From the NCBI GenBank assembly GCA_006384855.1, contig VCJN01002289.1:240575-304574 (forward strand): a stretch of 64,000 nt of DNA, read 5' to 3'. Under the pieces are notes generated by a model. It did no database searches. It was given only the letters and a program-made list of their open reading frames with translations, and was not told where the DNA came from. The position numbers and the translations under genes are program-made. Below are positions 37,454-47,374 of the stretch, in pieces; position 1 is the first letter of the stretch; each line of letters starts with the position of its first letter. The DNA is from Tetraselmis striata (lineage: Eukaryota > Chlorophyta > Chlorodendrophyceae > Chlorodendrales > Chlorodendraceae).

Positions 37454-40400
37454 GGAATCTATCAGAATAAACCACAAAACATCTCACGGAACCCTCCGGC
37501 TCACTGCTGCAAAGCGATTCGTTACTTTTCTAAAGTCAATTAAATGGTACGTCATACCGCCCTTGTGCGCCCCAACAATGTACTTTCGGAAATCGCGCGA
37601 ATCGTGCCGCTCTTTTGCCCCTAAACCGCGGTCTGGGCTCCGCAACCACAACCGCTCTGGTTGCCCCCACCCCGGGAAAAGAAATGAGAAAACTGAGTTT
37701 ATCTAGAACCCAATCAGAACACACCACGAATCCGTCACGGAATCTATGCCTCCATGGTGCAAAGCAAGTCACCACCTCAATGACCCGCACACCGAAGTAA
37801 ACACCCAACAATCAAACCCGATGAAACAGTCCCCGTGCTGCATTTTTATGTGTTTCAAAAATCTCTGTAGGCATTGGCCCCAGCAGGGGGGGGGGGGTTA
37901 CGTATGCGAGGGCCCAAAGTGTGGCTGAGTTTCCCCGTAAGTACAACGGGGACAACACATGCACGTGATTGGGCCGCCTGCAAGTCATGTTGAAGGCGCA
38001 GCTCCCCCCCCCCCCACTTCGCCCGTCAAGGTGTGAGCCACGCGGTGCCTCCCTTCGCGGTGGTGTCCTCCAACCAGACGGACCCCACCGTGGGCCCCTA
38101 CTGGCCGGTGCGCCGCTACAACTGGGGCACCTGCGAGGCCTTCCGCTCGCGCGACAGCGACTTTGCCGCCCTCAAGCGCCTGGTGAGCGCCGGCTGCCCC
38201 CACCCCGCCCCGCCGCAGTCCGAGCGGACAGTCCCTCTCACGCGACAATCCGAGCGGCGTCCGAACGCTTATTATCGAGGCGACGTCTCGACACGCCTGC
38301 CTGACGGAAGCCCAGTGCCGCGCGTGCATACTCGCAGCAACCTTATTTACGTTGACACATCTGACACACACCCGCGGCATTCCGTAGAATTGAGTACGGT
38401 CCGCGGAGCCAAAAAGTATAATCAATTGTTTATTTTCACCTTTGCGTCGGAGTATTCGTGCTGTATTCGTTCCATATTCCGAGTTTTTTGCTGCGTTTAA
38501 ATGGTCTTTTCCTCTTCGGCGGGGGGCTCAAAAACCCTATTTATCCGCAGACCGTTTGTGTTTGTGCGGTGTGTGCCCGTGCGTCAGCTCAGCGCCAGCC
38601 GCACTGCCCGTGCAGCGCCTGTTTGGGAGTCAGTATTATTATGCGTGTGGCCGGCCTGCCGGCGTTGTTTTCTTGCCCCCGGAACAGGACTGGCAACCGT
38701 GAAACCCATGCAGCGTCACTACTGCAGCCGTTCAGGCAGCGATCCAGTTTCGGAAAGCCCTGCTGGGTAGGCGACGCTCCGTTATAGTCATCAAGCAAAT
38801 TGCCAAAGCACCCCGCAACACTAATTGAAGGGCAGTGATCGGCGTCCTCTGTGTTATTATATTCTGTGCAGAAATATGCCATACACTGCGCCATTGATAC
38901 GGGTCTGCGGGTGGCGTCCATAACGGACCTCTAGTGGACACTTCCATGACTTACTGTGCATGCAGTGTTCCGATGTGTTTCGCCCTGCTTTACGACGTAT
39001 TTATACAATGTTTTCCTATTCCCAAGGGGGTCAGCAACAGCAGGTATGCGCCAAGTTTTGACACGGTGCCTCTGGTGCCGCTCGGAGGTGTGTCACAATA
39101 TTTGTTTTTTGAGTCGAGGCTGTGTATGGCGTTGGGGGTTTAAAGACCCCACAACATCAACCCTGAGTCCCTCCGCCTTCCAATCAGGCGGCGCATCGCG
39201 GGCGGAACCATAGGGATATGCTTACTCGCACCATGTCCGCCGCCGCAGGTCCTGGAGCTCTCCTACTGGGACATCCGCGACGCCACGGAGGCCAGGTACT
39301 AACCCTCCCCCCCCCCCCCCCCCCCCTAGGGGATGTTAGGGTTTGGAACCCTTTTCGAAACATCAAATCTCAAACAGATAGGCCCTAAGACCGCAGAAAC
39401 CCTAATATCCCACGGCCTGCATCTTGGGATGATACGGGTTGAAAACCTTTTTATACCCTTTTGAGACATCCATTACCAAATATGTAGGCCCTAAAATCGT
39501 GAAACCCTAATAACCTAAACAAGACAATAACCCTAGGATAACATCAAATCTCAAGCCAGCAAGCCCGAAATTTGCCAAAACCCCTCATCCGGCGTGCCAC
39601 CACCGCCCCCCGGCCCTTCCTGCCGCGGAGGGAGCTTCCCGCTGACGTGGTGGTTGTCACTGCTGGAATGACGCAGGTACAAGGAGTACCGCAGGCAGCG
39701 CCGCGCCGTGGAGAGGGGCGCGTCGAAGGCGGCGGCAGCAGCGGCGCAGGCGGGGGCGGCGGGGCCGTGGAGCAGCACACTGCGGGGCTGGGCGGACGCG
39801 GCGAGGGCGGCGGCGGCAAAGCTGGGCGGCGCCCCGGGCGATGACAAGGCCCCGGCAGCCCCCGGCACGGTGGGCCCTGGACCCTGATAACCCTATCTCC
39901 ACATGCCGGGTGCATGCGCTGGGGATGGACAGGGCACACACGATCTAGGTGTAGGTTTAAAGAAACCCTATACCTTATTCACGAAACCCTAAAGTGACTG
40001 TTGGTACCTCTAGGTCAACATGATCTCCTGGAACAATCCATGACCCTAATAGCCCTACCTCATCTGCCCTCTGCATGCGCCGGGGATGGACGGGGCATAC
40101 TAGGTTTATGTGTAGGTTAAATAAAACCCTAATCTTAACACCCAAAAATGAGTTTTGCATCTGTAGGTGTACACCGCCTTCTGTGCTCTACACCCTAGTC
40201 ACCCGGAATACCCTATTGCCCATCTCGTTTAATTGCCTGGCGAGAGTCTTCAAAAACGAGCAATGAGTCTAGGGTTTACTGATTATTATAGGGTTTAATT
40301 GACCGTGTTGACTTGGACCCAAGGTACCCTGCATGCCCATGTACCCGCTGTCGGGTGTATTGCCGGCGGCCGGGCCACGTACGGGTTATACGATAGGTTA

Positions 40401-42413
40401 TAATAGGTTTTTGGGCAACGGACAGTGTACGTTGTGTACCTAGATTCTAGGGTTTATGGGCTCTTTACAACCTATACTCCGGCGGTCACCTCGTCGGAGG
40501 CCATCAGCCCATGCAGCTCGGGCAGGGCCACGCATAGCTGCTGACAGCGCCCCCTCCCTGCGTGTGGTCGAATGCCGCAGCTGCGCGGCCCCACCGCCGC
40601 CGGCGCCGCAGACGCAGACAGCCTGGGGACGCTGGCCGGCCTGCTCGGCCCCGCGGCGCTGCTGGCGCTGCTCCTGCTGGCGCTGGGCGGCACGCTGCTG
40701 CACGTCGGCGGCCGCGAGCCCTCCATGGACAGCGCCCTGCACTACCTCGCCGACATCCGGTGTGTCCCTCTCCCCACCCCCACGCATAACCACCCAAGAG
40801 CTATGCACCTGCACGCATCAAGCCGCGTGAGGTTGGCGTACCGACAGCGGGCCCGATGCCATGTACCACTAATGGTCAAGGATGGCGCCGTGTTGGGTCT
40901 CCCGCAAAGCCCAATGAGGCGGCTTGAGGCATCGAGTCAGCATCGCCGTGCAGGGCGCGTGGTGTGGGTTCTCATGCGACGCCGGACAAATGTACCCCTC
41001 CCCCTCTTCTTAAAGGGCTCAAGAAGCAGTGATAAAGTGTGGTTCCGGTCCACAATTCCGGGCGATCTAATCTCGTCTAACCTTTTCTAATATAATCTAA
41101 TCTTTTCCAATCCAATCCAATCCAATCCAATCCAATCCAATCCAATCCAATCCAATCCAATCCAATCCAATCCAATCCAATCTAATCTGATCTGATCTGA
41201 TCTTTTCAAATCTCATCTCATTTCATCTTTTCAAATTGAACCTACTTTAGAATCGAAATTGAAGTTGGTATTGAAATCTTTTCTAATCTATCTTTTCCAA
41301 TCTGTTCTAATCATGTCATTTTACGTCATGTCCAGTATTGTATATTATGAAGTAACTTGACAGCTGAATCAGCGATGCGTCGATTTTTCAGAAAATTTAA
41401 AAAGAACGGGTTCTATACCACTGGCCTACAGTTCCATGAATTGCATTGCCAGCGCTTCGAAGTACCAGCAGAGATTTTTTTCCATTACCAGCAGCGAGTA
41501 GCGAGTACCAGTACTCATAGCCTCCCAACCGTGAGATCGTAATCGGACGGCTGTGTAATTAAGGACCGTGGGCGGGCGGGCGGGCGGGTGGGTGGATTAT
41601 AGTACTTAGTAGTATATGCCAGTAGATAAGCGCTTTAGTCATGCACCTATAGGCCCGATCCGCTGCACTATACGGGCACCCGTACGGCAATAAAGCTAAC
41701 CGCCGAAAAATCGACGCTTCGCTGGATCATGTAATCTTTTCTTTTCAAATCGAACCTAACATAGAATTGAAATTGAAATTGGTATTGAATTTATTTAAAT
41801 GTTTATTTTCCAATCTTTTCTTATCGTGTCATTGTCTGTCATGTCGAGTATCGAACAATATAATCCAATCCAATCTGATGTTGTCTTATTGAGTTGTAAG
41901 GATGGGCGCATGCGGGCGAAGCATCGGTATCCATCTCTGGCGATTAACCCTGATGGAATCCGCACCTGGCCGCTGAGGGTGTGATGGTTGGCCGGGGGGG
42001 GCGGCAGGGAGCGGGAGCAGTACATCGCGCAGCTGCAGGGCGAGGCGGCCTTCCTGCTGGAGGCGCTCACGGCGCGCGGTGGCGGCGCGCTGCCCGCGGA
42101 GTGCGCGGCCGCGGCGGCGGGGGACGCGCCCCTGGCTGCCCGGACGCTGGCCGCCACCATCTCGCAGTACGTCTACGGGGACATGTGCTACGAGGAGGAG
42201 GTGCGCACAAACCCTAAAGCAACAAAACCCTACCCCCCCCCCCCCCCCTACCCCCTGGGGCAACACAAAGTGAATACCTCTGATTCGCTGCTCGCACTTC
42301 TGCGACCGTCTTCCGCACTGTGTATTGGTATGGGCAAGGAGGGGTGCTTATTAGTATGTTGAGACAACGTGAGTGCAGCATCTCAAATCTCAAATCTCAA
42401 ATCTCGACACCGC

Positions 42414-42488
<75 letters not shown>

Positions 42489-43397
42489 CGTTAAATACGT
42501 GTGGTTATACTGTATAAGGATTACCTGACTTGTAATAGTATAAGACGTATCATATTGTGAATACATTATTTATAACTAATGCCATCTTATTGTTGTGCAT
42601 CGGTCCGCATTCCTGTATCGCTATCCATTTTCAAACAATGCAAATATACTGTTCCCGAAAACCATGCGCAATAAAAACTCAAACAATGCCCTTTGTGCTT
42701 TCCGAAATCGATTCGCAATAAGACTCAGATGTATCCGTCAGTTTACTCTCAAAATTATCCAAACTCTCAACACATTTTCTATTATATTATATTTTTTCTG
42801 GTCTGTTTGTAACTGTCGAACTTCCATCCTAATATTTCGGTCAGTCCTCGCCGGCACCCGTGGATAGTGGGACGCACCTGTGGTACCTTTGCGCGCCCCC
42901 CTCCGCGCCCACTGCCGGAGCGCACCGGTCTTTGGATGTGCAGCGCCGGGCGCATCGCCCTCGCCCGCCCGCCAACGCGTGCGCCCCGGGGTGGTCCCGG
43001 GGCGGTGCGGCCACTTTATTCGGCCGCGCCACTCGCGGCACCTTCCGGCACCGGGCAGGTTCGGCCTTTTGGTACCAGGGTGCCATGTTGCCTGGTACTG
43101 TTTAAAATCATTAAAGCGACGCCCTCCGCTGCTGCCCCTGCACCTGTGTCCCCCCCCCCCCCCCCCTTCCCTTCCCTGGCCCCCGCATCCCCGCAGTACA
43201 AGGCGGGCGTGCCGTGGGCGGTGCAGCTGCTGCTGTCCGGCTGCGTGGTGTTCAGCGTGTGGAGTGCCGCCGCGCTGCCGGCTCTGCAGGCGCTGCCCCA
43301 CCCGGGCGCCCGCCTGGCCGCGCGGGGGGCGCTGTACGGCGCCGGCCTGCTGTGCCTCTTCCACCTGCAGCACGCCTTCGCCGCGGCGCTCGTCTGA
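35363..43397 (+). CDS. Septin with C-terminal membrane domain
   Basis: This is a septin-family GTPase; septins assemble into filaments at membranes and division sites. G1 is GESGQGKT (104-111), G3 DTPGYGDD (about 167-174) and G4 AKAD (249-252). The septin element is PPFAVVSSN with RRYNWG (about 302-328), where most septins have GR.YPWG. An Ala/Gly-rich linker follows. Three hydrophobic segments come next: about 445-467 (AALLALLLLALGG), 557-578 (AVQLLLSGCVVFSVW) and 592-616, next to the stop. Exons: 35363-35459, 35620-35786, 36123-36207, 36286-36447, 36555-36929, 38031-38182, 39249-39295, 39677-39869, 40581-40759, 42008-42200, 43197-43397. All phases agree and sum to 616 aa. Whether the last three exons belong to the same transcript is inferred from phase alone. 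Acceptor 38030 (AAG) is weak. Confidence 0.85.
35886..35986 (+). repeat. Intronic repeat family, septin intron 2
   Basis: AAGCCTCCAATTGGGCTTG is followed by ATGCGGCCTATAGGAACATTTGCT, and then TTACTTTCGCCCACATCTG and GGCCGGGCAGGGTCATA. The order matches the SMC1 intron copies, at lower identity. Confidence 0.55.
37157..37330 (+). repeat. Septin intron repeat, copy 1
   Basis: Shares TTTGCGTC, ATTCGTGCTGTATTCGT, TTTTCCTCTTCG, a G run, CTATTTATC and GCAGACCGTTTGTGTTTG with 38402-38566, in the same order and orientation. The two copies lie in consecutive septin introns. Confidence 0.7.
37407..37450 (+). repeat. (CT)n microsatellite
   Basis: About 44 bases of CT/CCCT repeat lie inside the long fifth septin intron. 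Confidence 0.9.
38402..38566 (+). repeat. Septin intron repeat, copy 2
   Basis: This partner of 37157-37330 lies in the next intron. It is followed about 100 bases later by the dispersed repeat at 38668. Confidence 0.7.
38668..38841 (+). repeat. Dispersed repeat, copy 2
   Basis: This full-length counterpart of 1011-1183 lies in septin intron 6. The two share CCCCCGG, GGACTGGCA, GGAAAGCCCTG, CTCCGTTATAGTCA and CAAGCAAATTGCC in order. Confidence 0.75.
39881..40149 (+). repeat. Intronic tandem duplication with telomere-like motifs
   Basis: Within septin intron 8, 39881-39992 and 40043-40149 are related. Both contain ACCCT.ATA.CCCTA, GCATGCGC.GGGGATGGAC and TGTGTAGGTT, and then AAACCCTA. The intron is dense in AAACCCTAA-like words. 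Confidence 0.65.
41106..41180 (+). repeat. (TCCAA)n pentanucleotide array
   Basis: About 15 tandem copies of TCCAA lie inside septin intron 9, with degenerate TCTAA/TCTGA units on either side. Confidence 0.95.
42415..42485. repeat. (TA)n microsatellite
   Basis: About 35 uninterrupted TA units lie in septin intron 10, preceded by CAAATCT repeats at 42382-42405. They can form a cruciform and are prone to assembly error. Confidence 0.95.
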
Positions 43398-44317
43398 CCT
43401 CGCGGCTCCCGGCGGCGCCCTCGCCGTGCGCGGCAGGGGCGTGCTCGGGTGTCGCTGTGCCGCAGTAACATTACCAACCTTAATAGGAACGCAGTAGACC
43501 CAGGGAGGACTCGGTGTGCCATGTAATATCGCACACCATGCCCCCCCCCCTTCTGACCCAAATGCTGGTGCGTATGTCCTGAGGGGTTTCCTTTATCCGG
43601 CTTGCCTGCAAAAGCCCCCATTACAACCCTCGCATTGGTCCTTTTCTAGCCGCCAATAGTAAGTATAACGTTCCTCTTTAGTTTCGTCTATATTTGACCT
43701 CTGGCGGGGGGGGGGGGCAGTTTCTTGTTATTATATATCATGGCGCAGTGCCCTATCTATTACCTCGCCGCCAGCCGTATCGAATTCATAATATTGATTA
43801 GAGTTTTTTATTGTACGTAGCGATTCCGCCCTGGCAGCAGCCCAGCCTCTGCCCCCCCCCCCCCCCCCCCCCCCTTTTGGTCAGATGCCCTAGTAGCTGG
43901 TTGCAGGGGCGTACACCGGCCCTTGCAGCTCGGCGCCGCCACCATCAAGACGCCCCATTCATCCGACCTGCATGTGCAGCGGACTCGAGGCGGCGGCTTT
44001 TGGGCCCGCCGGGCACGCCACAGGAGGTGGGGCGCAGGCACCGCCGGACGTGTCGATGGGTCCGGCAGGATGAATGTGAAATGGTCGTGAAGTAATTGAT
44101 TAAAACTACGGGCAGCCGCGGCAATGACTGTCCTTCTTCGAACTCGCTGCCGTTGGGGGCGCTGTCGCCGGCTGCTTGCAAACCGAGCAAGATACCAACA
44201 CAATATTTATATGTATGGAAGACGGGCATCGCCGTCTGCCGTTCCGCACATTGGGCGGATGGGCTTTTGTCGTCGCAGTCGGGGGTGCCATAAATAGCAG
44301 GGGGAGGCGGACCGGCC
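43398..44317. other. Convergent intergenic, septin and H+-ATPase
   Basis: Both flanking genes end here. The stretch contains C runs (43541-43550, 43854-43874), a G run (43707-43718) and a diverged copy of the intronic repeat (43624-43706). A TGTAA at about 43522 may serve the septin 3' end. I see no gene. Confidence 0.5.
43624..43706 (+). repeat. Intronic repeat family, outside a known intron
   Basis: Shares AGTTTCGTCTATATTTGACCT followed by GGCGG with the SMC1 intron copies. It lies downstream of the septin stop, so either the 3' UTR is spliced or the element is not restricted to introns. Confidence 0.45.
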
Positions 44318-47300
44318 CTACATGACGCTGCCGCGCTGCACCTGGCTGCGGCGCGCGATGCCGGGGCGGCGGCCGACGTCACTCGCCGACGCGCTGGCTG
44401 TGCCGGCGGGGCTGGCGGAGACCCGGGCGGGGTTGGCGGTGCTGCTGGTGGCGATGACGGCGGAGACGCGGGACGCGTCGGCGCCGGCCATGAGCGCGGA
44501 CGAGCGACCGAAGCAGCTGCCGCGGCGTGCGCCGTCCTCGTTCATCGCCCAGGACATGGCGAACTTGAGGGGGTCCATGGCGAGGTGCCACGCGGCGCTC
44601 CACAGCCACGCGACGAGCACGTACCAGCCGCAGCCGATGACGCTGGGCTCGTGCACCCCCTCCGTGCCCGCGATGGGGCCCGCGCCCGAGTAGCCGAACG
44701 GCGACTCGGTGTACTGGCAGAAGTAGCAGGCGTCGGAGGCGGGCAGCGGCGCGGTGTAGCCGCCAAAGCCGAGAGCGGAGATGACAGACGCGATTACCTG
44801 GCTGACGACAAAGGCGAGCAGCAGCTCGTTGGCGGGCCGGCTGGCGAAGGAGTGAGACTTGGTGCGAACCACGAAGACGAGCATCATGCCCGAGATGGAC
44901 ACGGCGGCGTAGACGAGCGCGCGCAGCATGGAAGCGCGCATCCAGGTGACCTCCGCCACACACTGCGCCATCGCGGGCGGCGCCGGCGCGCCGTAGTCCG
45001 CGCCCGCAGCGGCGGCGTAGCCCGCCCATGCGACGGGGTCGTCGGTGCGGAGCGCGGAGCACAGCGCGGCGGGGCCGTCCTTGATGTTGAGGCTGGGCAG
45101 CGCGGACCAGAGCGAGGGGAAGAAGTCGCTGCCGGCGGCGAGCTCAAACAGCAGCAGGGAGGATAGCGCCTGCACGAGGCCGTAGCCGAAACCGGCGCCG
45201 AAGACCTTCGAGAGGAACCAGGCGTCGGGATTGGCGCTCGCGGTGACGCGGTCCTTGGACAGTGCGATCATGGCGCCGTCGTTGAAAATGGCCAGGAGCA
45301 CGATGAGCAGCGGCGGGAAGTACCAGTCGTGGATGACGGTGAGCAGGCCAAAGGTGAAGCAGATGCGGATGGTGACGGAGACCGTGTACTTCGCGTAGGT
45401 TTTCATGCGCTGGAAGATCTCGCGCGAGCCGATGACGGCGTCGATGATGACGCCGAGCCCGGGCTCCGTGAGCACGATGTCCGCGGCGGAGCGCGCCGCG
45501 TCGGTGGCGTCGGCGACCGCGATGCCGACGTCGGCCTTTTTGAGCGCGGGCGCGTCATTGACGCCGTCGCCCGTCATGCCGCAGATGTGGCCCTTGCCCT
45601 CCTGCAGCCGCCGCACGATGTCGAACTTGTGCTCGGGGAACACCTCCGCGAAGCCGTCCGCCTGCTCGATGAGGTCGTCCAGCGTGAGGGCGCCCTCCAC
45701 CAGGCCGCCGGCGGCGCCCGCCTTCATCACCTCCGTCGTGTAGATATTGGTGCCCATCCCTAGCTGGCGCGCGGTCTCCACGCCGATAGGCAGCTGATCG
45801 CCCGTCACCATCTTCACGCCGATGCCCAGCTCCAGCGCCTGCTCGATGGTGCGCTTGGTGTCGTGGCGCGGAGGATCGAACAGCGGGATGAGGCCCACAA
45901 ACTCCCAGGTGGTCGCCTCCGCTCCCGGCCCCGAGCCCTGCGCGATGGCGACCCCCAGCGCGCGGTAGCCGCGCGACGCGTACTCCAGGATGCGCGCCTC
46001 CACCTGCTCGCGGATAGCGGCGTAGTTGTGCGCCAGGCCGAGCACGACTTGCGGCGCGCCCTTGGCCACCCGGAACTCGGCGTATTTATTGGTCTCGGTG
46101 GCGCCCTCGCGCCGCGCGCGTACCCAGGCGATGGTGCGCTTGTCGACGGGGTTGAATGGCGCGTACTTGAAGCACTCGAAGTCGGACCACAGGGTAGCGT
46201 TCCCGGGATACGCGTGGTGCAGGCAGACGTCGATGGGCTCGTTGCCCTCCACCTTGGAGGCGAGCGCGCCGTAGAAGAGGATGTCGTCGGCGGAGAAGCC
46301 GGGCTGCGGCTCCAAGTTGGTCTTATCGACGGAGAGCTTGTTGAGCGTGAGCGTGCCGGTCTTGTCGGAGCACAGCATGTCCAGCCCCGCCAGCTCCTCG
46401 ATGGCGGTCAGCCGGCTGACGATGGCGCCCTTGGCGGCGAGTTTGTAGGCGCCCAGCGCGAGGGTGACGGAGAGCACGGTGGGCATGGCGATGGGGATGC
46501 CGCCGACGATGATGACGAGGACGTTGGTGAGCGTGGGGCAGCCGCCGGCGCCACCGTGGCACTGGTGATTGTAGTAGCCGAACTGAACGCCCAGCTCGAT
46601 TGCAACCCACAGGGCGATAGTGGCGACGCAGGCGAAGCCGATGGTGGTCATCACCTGCTGCAGGTGGCCGCTCTGCTCGCCGGCGTCGTTGATCAGCGCG
46701 GCGGCCTTGCCGAAGAAGGTGTTCGCGCCGGTGCCGTATACCAGTGCCTTGCTCTCGCCCTGCTTCACGATGGAGCCGGAGAAGCCCACATGCCCCGCGT
46801 AACGCTTCACGGGCAGCGACTCGCCGGTGAGCGCGGCCTGGTCGATGAGGAGAGGCTCGTCCTGGTCTGCGTCGCCCAGAATCTTGACGTCCGCCGGCAG
46901 CACCTCGCCAAACTTCACCAATACCACGTCGCCTGGGACCAGCTCGGACGCGTCGATATCCTGAAAGGTTCCGTCCCGTAGCACCTTAGCTTTGGGCGAC
47001 AGGCTGGCCATCAGGGCGCTGATGGCGCCGTCGGCGTTGGCCTCCTCATAGTAGCCGATGCCGGCGTTGAGCAGCAGGAGCGCGACGATGAGCACGAAGT
47101 CCACCCAGTCCAGCACGGCGATGGCAACGATGGCGGCTAGCTCCATGCACCATGACAGAGGGTTCCACATGTAGCCAAGGAACTGCAGCAGCTTGGAGCG
47201 CTGGACCTCGGGCAGCTTGTTCGGGCCGTGCCGCTCGCGTAGCGCCGCCACCTCGCCGCTCGGCAGCCCCGCCGACGGGTCCACACCAAGCGCCGCCAGC

Positions 47301-47374
47301 GCCTCCACCTGGCTGCACTTTTCAAAGTCCAGCTCCATGTCCAGCTTGATGGCGTTCCCGGCGCCGGATTCCAT
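44318..47374 (-). CDS. PMA: Plasma-membrane H+-ATPase (P3A type)
   Basis: This single-subunit proton pump hydrolyses ATP to export H+ and energise the plasma membrane. It is one uninterrupted frame of 1,018 aa. Motifs: TGES (183-186), GIPIAMPTV in M4 (292-300), the phosphorylation site DKTGTLT (Asp337), nucleotide-binding KGAP (438-441), FDPPR (499-503), TGDQ (524-527) and hinge GDGVNDAPALKKAD (602-615). Arg670 in SVTIRI and Asp699 in FNDG correspond to the gating Arg and proton-binding Asp of plant pumps. Unlike plant pumps, it has long Cys-containing extracytoplasmic loops near 760-800 and 870-910, and a Ser/Ala/Arg-rich tail with no YTV-type 14-3-3 end. It is the only intronless complete gene in the window. 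The start is the first Met of the frame, and the promoter is shared with divergent TAM41. Confidence 0.95.
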   Translation of the reverse strand: MESGAGNAIKLDMELDFEKCSQVEALAALGVDPSAGLPSGEVAALRERHGPNKLPEVQRSKLLQFLGYMWNPLSWCMELAAIVAIAVLDWVDFVLIVALLLLNAGIGYYEEANADGAISALMASLSPKAKVLRDGTFQDIDASELVPGDVVLVKFGEVLPADVKILGDADQDEPLLIDQAALTGESLPVKRYAGHVGFSGSIVKQGESKALVYGTGANTFFGKAAALINDAGEQSGHLQQVMTTIGFACVATIALWVAIELGVQFGYYNHQCHGGAGGCPTLTNVLVIIVGGIPIAMPTVLSVTLALGAYKLAAKGAIVSRLTAIEELAGLDMLCSDKTGTLTLNKLSVDKTNLEPQPGFSADDILFYGALASKVEGNEPIDVCLHHAYPGNATLWSDFECFKYAPFNPVDKRTIAWVRARREGATETNKYAEFRVAKGAPQVVLGLAHNYAAIREQVEARILEYASRGYRALGVAIAQGSGPGAEATTWEFVGLIPLFDPPRHDTKRTIEQALELGIGVKMVTGDQLPIGVETARQLGMGTNIYTTEVMKAGAAGGLVEGALTLDDLIEQADGFAEVFPEHKFDIVRRLQEGKGHICGMTGDGVNDAPALKKADVGIAVADATDAARSAADIVLTEPGLGVIIDAVIGSREIFQRMKTYAKYTVSVTIRICFTFGLLTVIHDWYFPPLLIVLLAIFNDGAMIALSKDRVTASANPDAWFLSKVFGAGFGYGLVQALSSLLLFELAAGSDFFPSLWSALPSLNIKDGPAALCSALRTDDPVAWAGYAAAAGADYGAPAPPAMAQCVAEVTWMRASMLRALVYAAVSISGMMLVFVVRTKSHSFASRPANELLLAFVVSQVIASVISALGFGGYTAPLPASDACYFCQYTESPFGYSGAGPIAGTEGVHEPSVIGCGWYVLVAWLWSAAWHLAMDPLKFAMSWAMNEDGARRGSCFGRSSALMAGADASRVSAVIATSSTANPARVSASPAGTASASASDVGRRPGIARRSQVQRGSVM

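Noticed and set aside
34254-43526. TGTAA as a chlorophyte polyadenylation signal
   Set aside because: Present at a plausible distance after the sulfotransferase and septin stops, but absent or distant for the H+-ATPase, reductase and Cys-rich genes, so it cannot be used as a marker or to fix taxonomy.
44585-46981. Long open frames on the plus strand opposite the H+-ATPase
   Set aside because: They are a by-product of high GC at third codon positions; no domain is visible and the minus strand encodes an intact pump.
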